Assembly (NCBI GenBank): GCA_902778115.1
Contig: CACYWG010000010.1
Coordinates: forward strand, 1 to 60,947
Source: Oscillospiraceae bacterium
GTDB taxonomy: Bacteria; Bacillota; Clostridia; Oscillospirales; Oscillospiraceae
DNA: 60,947 nt
Direction of reading: 5' to 3'
Made by a program: the position numbers and the translations under genes. The notes beneath the pieces were generated by a model that was not told where the DNA came from, did not search any database, and saw nothing but the letters and a program-made list of their open reading frames with translations. Shown here piece after piece: positions 8,015 through 15,296 of this stretch. Position 1 is the first letter of the stretch. Every line of letters starts with the position of its first letter.

Positions 8015-9145
8015 TCACCGGTGGCTCAGGCGCGCATGCGCCTCGATCAGGCCGCGGCAGAGCGCGTCGATATCGTCCTCGGTGCTCATCCGGCTCAGGC
8101 CGATGCGGATCGCGCCGTCGATGACCTCCGGGCGCAGACCGATGGCCTCGAGCACATGGCTGCGCGCGCCCTTTTTGCAGGCGGAGCTGCGCGAGACGTA
8201 GACCTCCTGCGCCTCCAGCCAGTTGATCAGTACCTCGCTGCGCCAGCCGGGCAGGGAGAGGCTGAGGATATGCGGTGCACCGCCGCCGATCACGACGAGC
8301 TCCGGGATCTCCGGCCGCAGTTTCTCCACGGCGCGCTCGCGCAGCGCCGTCATCCGGGCAGCATTTTCCCGGAAACCCGCCCGGGCGATCTCGCAGGCCG
8401 CGCCGAAGGCGGCGATCTGCGGCATGGCTTCCGTGCCGGCGCGGCGGCCGGCTTCCTGCGCGCCGCCGACGATCATCGGCTTTAAACGCAGGCCGCTGCG
8501 GATATACAGGCCGCCGATCCCCTTCGGCGCGTGGATCTTGTGGCCGCTGATGCTGATCAGATCCGCGCCGAGCGTTTTGGCGCTGAAGGGAACTTTCAGA
8601 AAGCCCTGCACCGCGTCTGTGTGCAGCAGGGCCGGGCTTCCGGCCTGTTTCAGCAGGCGGGAAACGGCGGAAATATCGGTCACGGCGCCGGTTTCGTTGT
8701 TGACCAGCATCAAAGAAACGAGTATAGTATCCTCACGGAGCGCCTCCGCCACGGCGGAGGGATCGATCCCGCCGAGGCTGTTCGGTTTGAGCCGCGTGAC
8801 CTCGAAGCCGCGCGCTTCGAGGTCATCCAGGCTCTTGCGCACCGCGTCGTGCTCCACGGCGGAGCTGATGACGTGCCTGCCCTTGCGCTTCATCGCCTCC
8901 GCGCCGCCGAGGATGGCCCAGTTGTCGCTCTCCGAGCCGCAGGAAGTGAATACGAGCTCGCCGGGCGCACAGCCCAGCGCAGCGCAGACCTGCGCACGGG
9001 CGCGGTCGAGCAGCTTCTTCGCCTCCCGGCCCTTGGCGTGGGTGGAGCTGGGGTTGCCGTAGCAGGCCGTCATGGCCTGCAGCGCCGCCTCCGCCGCCTC
9101 CGGGCAGACCGCCGTTGTGGCGGCGTTATCCAGATAGTGTTCCAT
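8015..9145 (-). CDS. cysteine desulfurase (NifS/IscS-like)
   Basis: A PLP enzyme that moves sulfur from cysteine to an active-site cysteine persulfide, feeding Fe-S cluster assembly or tRNA thiolation. It is 376 residues, normal for the class V aminotransferase fold. The PLP lysine is in SGHKIHAPKG (Lys203); the catalytic cysteine is in SRSSACKKG (Cys322); the NNETG and TDAVQ motifs are present. No iscU or thiI lies beside it. It is divergent from mtaB with only 29 bases between starts. MtaB is a sulfur-inserting enzyme and MnmA (47.3-48.3 kb) needs persulfide sulfur, so it may supply tRNA thiolation, though that is inference. Confidence 0.93.
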   Translation of the reverse strand: MEHYLDNAATTAVCPEAAEAALQAMTACYGNPSSTHAKGREAKKLLDRARAQVCAALGCAPGELVFTSCGSESDNWAILGGAEAMKRKGRHVISSAVEHDAVRKSLDDLEARGFEVTRLKPNSLGGIDPSAVAEALREDTILVSLMLVNNETGAVTDISAVSRLLKQAGSPALLHTDAVQGFLKVPFSAKTLGADLISISGHKIHAPKGIGGLYIRSGLRLKPMIVGGAQEAGRRAGTEAMPQIAAFGAACEIARAGFRENAARMTALRERAVEKLRPEIPELVVIGGGAPHILSLSLPGWRSEVLINWLEAQEVYVSRSSACKKGARSHVLEAIGLRPEVIDGAIRIGLSRMSTEDDIDALCRGLIEAHARLSHR

Positions 9146-9174
9146 AGAAAAGCCTCTTTGTCAGGAGTAATTCA

Positions 9175-10461
9175 ATGATCTATATTATAGCGACTCTCGG
9201 CTGCAAGGTCAACCAGTATGAGACCCAGGCCATGGAGAGCATCCTCCTCAGCCACGGGCACCGGCCCGCCGCCGCGGGCGAGATCGCCGACGCGGTGATC
9301 GTCAACACCTGCGCCGTCACGGCCGAGAGCGGGCGCAAATCCCGCCAGGCGATCCGCCGCCTGCGCGACGAAAATCCCGGCGCGGTGCTCGCCGTGTGCG
9401 GCTGCTATGCGCAGCTCGAGCCGGACGAGGCCGAGGAGATCGGCGCGAGCGTCATCTTCGGTGCGGCCGACCGCATCAAAACCGTGGAGGCTGTGGAAAA
9501 GGCCGTCGCCGATGGTGAGAAGACCCGGCACGTAGACCGCCCCTTCGAGCGCCGTGAGCTTGAAAAACTGCCCGCCGGGGCCGTCAGCGGCCGGACGCGG
9601 GCCATGCTGAAGATCCAGGACGGCTGCGTCAACTTCTGCAGCTACTGCATCATCCCCTATACCCGCGGGCGGCTGCGGAGCCTGCCGATCGAGTCGGCCC
9701 GGGCAGAAACCGTGCGGCTGCGGGACGAGGGCTACCGGGAGCTGGTGCTGACCGGCATCGAGGTGGCCTCCTACGGCGTGGATCTGCCGGGCAGACCGGG
9801 TCTTGCGGACGTGATCGAGGCGGTCGCCGCGGTCTCGGGCGAAATGCGCCTGCGCCTCGGCTCGCTGGAGCCGACGGTCGTGACCGAGGACTTCTGCCGC
9901 CGCCTGGCGGCGACGGGCAAGGTATGCCGCCATTTTCACCTCTCGCTGCAGTCCGGCTGCGACCGCACGCTCAAGGCCATGAACCGCAAATATGACACCG
10001 CGGCCTTTTTCCGCGTGACGGAGCTGCTGCGGCAGTATTTCCCCGGCTGCGCGCTGACGGCGGACGTGATCGCGGGCTTTCCCGGTGAAACGGACGCCGA
10101 CCAGGCCGAGACGCTGGCCTTCATCCGCCGCGTCGGCTTTGCGGACATCCACGTCTTCCCCTATTCCCGCCGCCCGGGCACGCCGGCCGACAGCATGCCG
10201 AACCAGTGCACCCGCGCGCTCAAGGCCAAACGCGCGCACGAACTGCAGCAGGCGGTCGACGAGATGCGCGCGACCTTCCTGGCGCAGAGCGTCGGCCAGA
10301 CCCTGCCGGTGCTGTTTGAAACCGAGGAGAACAGCCTCTGGCAGGGCCACAGCGACACCTATCTGCCGGTGAAGGCGGCCGGGACAGGCCTTCGCGGGCA
10401 GATCTGCCCGGTGCGCATCGAAGCCGTTGAGGGTGAAGCTTTGAAAGGAACGATCCAATGA
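9175..10461 (+). CDS. mtaB: tRNA t6A37 methylthiotransferase MtaB
   Basis: A radical-SAM enzyme that converts t6A37 to ms2t6A37 in tRNAs reading ANN codons. Its 428 residues show the UPF0004 domain with three cluster cysteines (Cys10 in TLGCKVNQYETQ, Cys46, Cys77), the radical-SAM motif CVNFCSYC (Cys151, Cys155, Cys158), and a C-terminal TRAM-like region. The opening TLGCKVNQYE is characteristic of MtaB rather than MiaB or RimO. The ATG has AGGAG eight bases upstream. It heads a four-gene cluster (gtrA, mtn, alaX follow); its stop overlaps the next start as ATGA. Its promoter must lie inside the divergent cysteine desulfurase gene. Confidence 0.93.
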   Translation: MIYIIATLGCKVNQYETQAMESILLSHGHRPAAAGEIADAVIVNTCAVTAESGRKSRQAIRRLRDENPGAVLAVCGCYAQLEPDEAEEIGASVIFGAADRIKTVEAVEKAVADGEKTRHVDRPFERRELEKLPAGAVSGRTRAMLKIQDGCVNFCSYCIIPYTRGRLRSLPIESARAETVRLRDEGYRELVLTGIEVASYGVDLPGRPGLADVIEAVAAVSGEMRLRLGSLEPTVVTEDFCRRLAATGKVCRHFHLSLQSGCDRTLKAMNRKYDTAAFFRVTELLRQYFPGCALTADVIAGFPGETDADQAETLAFIRRVGFADIHVFPYSRRPGTPADSMPNQCTRALKAKRAHELQQAVDEMRATFLAQSVGQTLPVLFETEENSLWQGHSDTYLPVKAAGTGLRGQICPVRIEAVEGEALKGTIQ

Positions 10462-10943
10462 ACGAAGAAAAAGATATTTTCGACCGCATCATGAGCCGGA
10501 AGCTGTTCAAACCGCTCTGGCCCTTCTGGGAAAAGCACCGCGAAGTGCTGGTGTATCTCTTCATCGGCGGCATGACGACGCTCGTGTCCTGGGCGGCGAA
10601 GTTTCTCTGGAACTTTGCCTTCTACGCCGGGACGGCGTCTCCGACCGCTGTGCAGAACACGATTCTTTCCGTGGTGGAAAACGCGGCGGGCATCGCTTTT
10701 GCCTACCCGACCAACCGGATCTGGGTTTTCCGCAGCAAAAACCCGCACATCCTTTCTGAAGCCGCAAGCTTTGTCGGCTCCCGGCTCGTGACGATGCTGC
10801 TCGGCTGGCTGACGAACCTGCTGCTGGTGAACGTCCTCGGCGTGAGCGTGTATGTCTCCACCGTGATCGCGGCGATCCTGGTCATCGTCGGCAACTATAT
10901 CATCAGCAAAATTTTCGTATTCCGCAGTAAGAAGGAGAATTGA
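10458..10943 (+). CDS. GtrA-family membrane protein
   Basis: A 161-residue membrane protein with four predicted helices (about 28-48, 65-85, 98-118, 125-150), matching the GtrA/DPMS-type fold thought to flip or present undecaprenyl-linked sugars. The typical arginine/phenylalanine signature appears in AYPTNRIWVFRSKN and the C-terminal SKIFVFRSKKEN. It overlaps mtaB by four bases (ATGA) and is followed by mtn one base after its stop, so it belongs to the same transcript, but no glycosyltransferase is nearby, and its link to these nucleoside enzymes is unclear. Confidence 0.85.
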   Translation: MNEEKDIFDRIMSRKLFKPLWPFWEKHREVLVYLFIGGMTTLVSWAAKFLWNFAFYAGTASPTAVQNTILSVVENAAGIAFAYPTNRIWVFRSKNPHILSEAASFVGSRLVTMLLGWLTNLLLVNVLGVSVYVSTVIAAILVIVGNYIISKIFVFRSKKEN

Positions 10944-10944
10944 G

Positions 10945-11622
10945 ATGAAAAAGATCGGGCTTCTGGTCGCCGTGGAGATGGACGCGGTGCTCACCCGCTA
11001 CGGCGCGCCGCAGGAAACGCAGCAGGTCGACGGCTTTGAGGTGCTGCGCTATGAAAACGAGAGCTACACGGTCTTCGCCGTGAACGCCGGGGCGGGCGAG
11101 ATTGCCGCCGCGGCGGCCACCCAGCTGCTCATCAGCGTTTTTCACGTCGATCTGCTCGTCAATTTCGGCGTGGTGGGCGGCCTGACGGAGGACATGGCCA
11201 TGGCGCGCACCGTCGTCGTCGAATCCGTCGTGCACTATGACTTTGACGTTTCCGACTGGATCGGCGTCGAGACCGGCCGCTATATGCAGTATCCCTCGCC
11301 TTACATCCCGGCGACGCCGGAGCTGGTGGAAAAGGCCTGCGCGATCGAGCCCTCGCTCCGGCGCGTGATCTGCGCCTCGGCCGACAAGTTCATCGGCACG
11401 GAGGAGAAAAAGCGGGCGCTGCACGAGCGCTGGCAGGCCGACATCTGCGAGATGGAGGCGGCCGGCATCGTCCTCACCTGCGCGCGGTGCGGCGTGCCCT
11501 GCCTGCTCATCAAGACCGTCTCCGACGCCATCAGCGGCGGCGCGGAGGAATTCAACCGCGAGCTGAACCGCTCGGCCGGCCTCTGCCTTGCGATCGCCGA
11601 CAAAATCATCCGGGAGCTGTAA
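10945..11622 (+). CDS. nucleoside phosphorylase/MTA-SAH nucleosidase-like protein
   Basis: A member of the PNP/UDP phosphorylase superfamily, 225 residues, best matching 5'-methylthioadenosine/S-adenosylhomocysteine nucleosidase, which clears by-products of SAM chemistry. Visible are the start GLLVAVEMDAV, VNFGVVGGL (about 71-79), CEMEAAG with the ribose-binding glutamates (around 169-175) and the late KTVSDAISGG with the catalytic aspartate. It lacks the strongly conserved GxAG spacing of the best-studied Pfs enzymes, so a related nucleosidase or futalosine-like activity remains possible. AAGGAGAATTGAG precedes the ATG. It sits behind mtaB, a SAM-consuming enzyme, a plausible but unproven link. 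Confidence 0.8.
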   Translation: MKKIGLLVAVEMDAVLTRYGAPQETQQVDGFEVLRYENESYTVFAVNAGAGEIAAAAATQLLISVFHVDLLVNFGVVGGLTEDMAMARTVVVESVVHYDFDVSDWIGVETGRYMQYPSPYIPATPELVEKACAIEPSLRRVICASADKFIGTEEKKRALHERWQADICEMEAAGIVLTCARCGVPCLLIKTVSDAISGGAEEFNRELNRSAGLCLAIADKIIREL

Positions 11623-11626
11623 TACC

Positions 11627-12796
11627 ATGAATACGGAAAAACTCTACGATCAGGACAGTCTGCTCTTCTCCTTCCGCGCGCGCGTCATCGCCTGCGAGGA
11701 GCAGAAAAGCGGCTTTGCGCTGGCACTCGACCGCACGGCCTTTTTCCCCGAGGGCGGCGGCCAATTGGCCGACACCGGGCGCATCGGAGAGGCCGTCGTC
11801 AGCGACGTGCACGAGCGCGAGGGTTGCATCTGGCACTATGCCGACCGCCCCATCGAGCCGGGCACGGAGGTTCTCTGCGAGATCGACGCCGAAAAGCGCC
11901 TGCGCCGCATGCAGAACCACTCCGGCGAACATATCCTCTCCGGCATCACCCACCGGCTCACGGGCTATGACAACGTGGGCTTCCACATGGGCGCCGACTG
12001 CATGACCATCGACTTCAGCGGCGAGCTGAGCGAAGATCAGCTCCAGCAGATCGAGACGCTCGCCAATGAGGCCATCCGCGCCGATCTGCCGATCCGCACC
12101 TGGTATCCGGCGGCGGAGGAGCTCGCGGCGCTCGATTACCGCAGCAAGAAGGAGCTGACAGGCGCGGTGCGCCTGGTGGAGATCAAGGGCATCGACCTCT
12201 GCGCCTGCTGCGCGCCGCACATGAAAAGCACCGGCGCCGTCGGCACGGTGAAGATCCTCTCGGCCGAGCGGCACCGGGGCGGCATGCGCCTGACGGTGAT
12301 CTGCGGGCTGGACGCGCTGGACGATTACCGCCGCCGCCTCGAGAGCGCAGGCGCGGTGTCGCGCCTGCTGAGCGTGCCGCGGGAAAAGATCGCCGCCGGG
12401 GTCGAGCGGGTCCTCGGCGAGCAGGCGAAGCTCAAGGAGCGCGCCGCCGCGCTGGAAAACGAGCTGGCGCGCCGCATGGCCGCAGAACTTCCTGAGACGG
12501 AGGGCAATCTCTGCGTCTTCGATTCCCTGCTCGGCGACGTCGCCCTGAGGGAGCTGGTCAACGCCCTCGCCGCCAAATGCGGCGGCTTTGCGGCCGCCTT
12601 CTCCGGCAGCGACGCGGAGGGCTTTCGATACATCATCGGCAGCCGGCACGTCGATTTACGGGCGAGCAGCCGTGAGATCAACGCCGCCATCCAGGGCCGC
12701 GGCGGCGGCAGCCCGGAGATGATCCAGGGCAGCTGCCGTGCCACGCAGGAAGAGATTCGAAATGCTTTCAGCTATGGTAGATTTCCTGCTACATAA
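11627..12796 (+). CDS. alanyl-tRNA editing protein (AlaX-L type, DHHA1 C-terminal domain)
   Basis: A free-standing editing enzyme that hydrolyses mischarged Ser- or Gly-tRNA(Ala). The 389-residue protein has the AlaRS second-additional-like domain with metal-binding HSGEH (His98, His102) and CCAPH (Cys194, His198), then a coiled coil (about 265-295), then a DHHA1 domain ending in the glycine-rich RGGGSPEMIQG. The start chosen is ATG at 11627, five bases after the mtn stop; an upstream start would overlap mtn by 35 bases. The last eight or so residues (SYGRFPAT) are encoded by AT-rich DNA unlike the rest of the gene, suggesting the original 3' end was replaced at an insertion junction. Confidence 0.88.
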   Translation: MNTEKLYDQDSLLFSFRARVIACEEQKSGFALALDRTAFFPEGGGQLADTGRIGEAVVSDVHEREGCIWHYADRPIEPGTEVLCEIDAEKRLRRMQNHSGEHILSGITHRLTGYDNVGFHMGADCMTIDFSGELSEDQLQQIETLANEAIRADLPIRTWYPAAEELAALDYRSKKELTGAVRLVEIKGIDLCACCAPHMKSTGAVGTVKILSAERHRGGMRLTVICGLDALDDYRRRLESAGAVSRLLSVPREKIAAGVERVLGEQAKLKERAAALENELARRMAAELPETEGNLCVFDSLLGDVALRELVNALAAKCGGFAAAFSGSDAEGFRYIIGSRHVDLRASSREINAAIQGRGGGSPEMIQGSCRATQEEIRNAFSYGRFPAT

Positions 12797-12824
12797 ATCC
12801 ATTCATTCTTAGGAGACGTGCAAT

Positions 12825-13676
12825 ATGCCGCTATTGAATTTCTCTGATGTTTTATTAAAAGCTGGCCTCAATCCTTCCAAAGTCATGCTAATCCGACATG
12901 CGTTGACTGACAGAGGATTTAAAGAATGCTATGACAAAAATATGGTATATGAGTATACCTGTCATCAAAAGTCAGGTTTCAGCAAGGGATATGATTACTG
13001 GGCTGTTTTTATCAGCGGAACGGGCACCCTTGCCAAGTTTTTTGCTCTTTACCAAGTTGGGCCTGCTGTCCCTGATTCAGTTAATATGGTCCCGGAAGGG
13101 CTTCCTGTTCGTGAATCCGAAGAATATCGAGGTGATAATGAGTTCTATCTCTTGAAACCTGTTGATTTATTGAAAGAATACGAGAGAAAGCTGGTAATTG
13201 ATTGGGGAAAATCCACTCGGATGTGGCACCAAAAAGGTACTTCCGAAAAACCTATCGTATCAATACAGCCAGATGAGAAGAAAGTGTTCTCTGGCTTTGA
13301 GGATTTAGTGCTTTCTTATGATGAACTCAAAGAAATCATCTGTAATCCCACTGTTTATGAAGCATGGCACAGTGCACTTTCCTCTGTATATGCTATTTAT
13401 TTGATCGTGGATCGAGAGAACGGAAAACAGTATGTTGGGTCTGCTTATGGGAGCGGCGGTTTGCTCAGCCGCTGGACTTGCTATATTGATACATACCACG
13501 GGCATAACAAAGAGCTTAAAGAATTGATCTGTAATTATCCGGAGCGATATCATAGCTTTCAGTTCTCCATTTTACAGATTCTGCCGAAAACTTTGACCGC
13601 AGATGAAGTTATCTCCATTGAATCTCGCTATAAGAAAAAACTCCTCAGCAAAGAATTTGGGATGAATGCAAACTGA
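12825..13676 (+). CDS. GIY-YIG nuclease-domain protein, AT-rich and probably acquired
   Basis: A 283-residue protein with a C-terminal GIY-YIG nuclease domain: YAIYLIVD (about 189-196), KQYVGSA (201-207), an arginine at RW and a later glutamate in ISIESRYKK, which would give the usual Tyr-Tyr-Arg-Glu catalytic set. The N-terminal 180 residues match nothing I recognise and may bind DNA. It has its own ribosome site (AGGAGACG) but no separate promoter is obvious. The DNA is far richer in A and T and uses different codons than every neighbour, pointing to recent transfer. Similar proteins occur as solitary genes in Clostridia, sometimes in defence contexts; here no methylase or toxin partner is adjacent. 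Confidence 0.8.
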   Translation: MPLLNFSDVLLKAGLNPSKVMLIRHALTDRGFKECYDKNMVYEYTCHQKSGFSKGYDYWAVFISGTGTLAKFFALYQVGPAVPDSVNMVPEGLPVRESEEYRGDNEFYLLKPVDLLKEYERKLVIDWGKSTRMWHQKGTSEKPIVSIQPDEKKVFSGFEDLVLSYDELKEIICNPTVYEAWHSALSSVYAIYLIVDRENGKQYVGSAYGSGGLLSRWTCYIDTYHGHNKELKELICNYPERYHSFQFSILQILPKTLTADEVISIESRYKKKLLSKEFGMNAN

Positions 13677-13723
13677 TATAGTTATCAGTTCTGAAGGCAG
13701 TCGAAAAGCTTTTTTAATAACAT

Positions 13724-13883
13724 AAAAGGACGCACTGCAAAATACGTCTGTCATTGCGAGACCAGTTTCAAACTGGTCGTGGCAATCCGTTTTCCTTTAT
13801 GCAAAAGAGACGGATTCCCACACCAGTGACATCGGTCACTGGTTCGGAATGACGGGTTCGCGCATTTTGCAGTGCGTCCTTTT
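13724..13883. repeat. 160-bp element with perfect 20-bp terminal inverted repeats
   Basis: Ends AAAAGGACGCACTGCAAAAT (13724-13743) and its exact complement (13864-13883). Inside are two further hairpins (ACCAGTTTCAAACTGGT and ACCAGTGACATCGGTCACTGGT) and GTCATTGCGAG/GGCAATCC motifs of a type common in bacterial intergenic repeats. No coding capacity. It may act as a terminator for the convergent genes on each side. Confidence 0.85.
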
Positions 13884-13898
13884 TTCTGAAAACTGACC

Positions 13899-15101
13899 TC
13901 AGCCGTGCGATTCGTGCCAGCTGGCGTAATTGGCCTCGCCGTTGCCGCCGGTGTAGCTGCCGTCGATCTTGCTCAGCGCGCGGTCATAGGCCTCCGTCCC
14001 CTCCAGATAGGGCGTGGGCCGGTAGTCGTTGTACATATAGCCCCAGTAGTCCTCCAGCACCGGGCGGCTGGAAACGCAGCAGGGAATGAGCCGGTAGCCG
14101 TCGTGCGTCACCGTACCGTCGACGTCGCGCTTCATCGTCACTTCCACAATGGCCGTGTCCGGGTCGCTGGGCTCGGTGTGGCCGCCGAAGCAGAAGTTGC
14201 CCATGCTGTAGAGGATCAGGCCGCCGTTATACTCCTCCACCGGCTGCAGGCAGTGCGGATGCGAGCCGTAGATCATGTCCGCGCCCGCGTCGATGCAGGC
14301 GTGGGCGATATCGACGGCCGACTGCTCCGGCCGGACATGCAGCTCGATGCCCCAGTGGAAGGCGCAGATGATATAGTCGGCGCCGTCGTTTTTCAGCTGT
14401 TCGATCGCGGCCAGGGCCTTGTCGAGATCCGGGCGGAAATCACCGTAGGCGTCGCTGAAGAAGCAGTAGATGCCGAGCCGCAGGCCGTGCGGCGTGGTGA
14501 CGATCTGCGCCTCGTCGTTCTTGCCGAAGGGGATGTGATAGGCCTCCAGGGTCTCCCAGGTGTCCTGCTTGCCGGCCTCAAAGAAGTCGTTCGTGTGGTT
14601 GTTGGCCGTGGTCACGAAGTCCACGCCGCCCTCGAGCAGGATGTTCGCATATTCCGTCGGCGCGCGGAAGGCAAAGGTCCTTTCCGAATACAGGTTCCTG
14701 TCGGAGAAGCTGCATTCGAGATTGCCGATCGTATACTCGTCGTCCGCGAAGAAATGCGCGACGTTTGCGAAGGGATAGGAGTAATCCCCGTCCATCCGCT
14801 TGGCAAAGTCCGTCGAGTACTGGTGATTCGTCAGCGTCAGGTCGCCGATATAGTGGATGGTGAAATATTCCGGCTGCGGCTCGGGCGTAGGCTCCGGGGT
14901 CGGTTCCGGCGTGGGCTCGGGCGTGGGCTCCGGGCTAGCCTCCGGCTCCGCCGCCGGGGTTTTCTCCGGCATACTCTGCGCCGGGATGGCTGTTTCTGTC
15001 GGAAGATAGGAAGCTGCGCGCTGGCTCATGATAAAGGCCGCCGCGGAAATCGCCGCCAGCAGGAGCAGAACACACAGCAGAATCGAAATGGTTTTTTTCA
15101 T
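13899..15101 (-). CDS. CapA-family protein (PGA_cap metallophosphatase fold), membrane-anchored
   Basis: A 400-residue extracytoplasmic protein: one N-terminal membrane helix (about 5-27), a Pro/Glu linker with EPTPEP repeats (about 53-77), then a CapA-type domain of the calcineurin-like superfamily. Motifs are GDLTLTNHQ, GNLECSFS, TTANNHTNDF, FHWGIELHVRPE, GSHPHCLQPVE and SMGNFCFGG, all characteristic of the family first named in poly-gamma-glutamate capsule synthesis. No capB or capC lies nearby, so capsule synthesis should not be assumed; the family also occurs as solitary secreted hydrolases. It is transcribed away from the glycogen operon from its own promoter. Confidence 0.88.
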   Translation of the reverse strand: MKKTISILLCVLLLLAAISAAAFIMSQRAASYLPTETAIPAQSMPEKTPAAEPEASPEPTPEPTPEPTPEPTPEPQPEYFTIHYIGDLTLTNHQYSTDFAKRMDGDYSYPFANVAHFFADDEYTIGNLECSFSDRNLYSERTFAFRAPTEYANILLEGGVDFVTTANNHTNDFFEAGKQDTWETLEAYHIPFGKNDEAQIVTTPHGLRLGIYCFFSDAYGDFRPDLDKALAAIEQLKNDGADYIICAFHWGIELHVRPEQSAVDIAHACIDAGADMIYGSHPHCLQPVEEYNGGLILYSMGNFCFGGHTEPSDPDTAIVEVTMKRDVDGTVTHDGYRLIPCCVSSRPVLEDYWGYMYNDYRPTPYLEGTEAYDRALSKIDGSYTGGNGEANYASWHESHG

Positions 15102-15142
15102 CGTTTTCCCTCATTTGAACTGTGCCTTTGCGGCACTCGGCT

Positions 15143-15171
15143 ATTATACTGAATAATTCTCCGTAAAGCAA
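15143..15171 (-). promoter_or_regulatory. promoter of CapA-family gene
   Basis: Minus-strand TTGCTT (15166-15171), 17-base spacer, TATAAT (15143-15148), about 42 bases upstream of the ATG at 15101. Confidence 0.6.
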
Positions 15172-15217
15172 GAGGAAAAGACCGCGTTGCGCATTCGTTT
15201 TCCGCGAAAATTTCCTC

Positions 15218-15246
15218 TTGGAAAACTCATACAAACGCGGTATAAT
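15218..15246 (+). promoter_or_regulatory. promoter of glycogen operon
   Basis: TTGGAA (15218-15223), 17-base spacer, perfect TATAAT (15241-15246), 50 bases upstream of glgB. Confidence 0.78.
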
Positions 15247-15296
15247 GTTTTTTGGAAATTCATGAACTCAAGATATAGATAGAGAGGAGCAAACAA

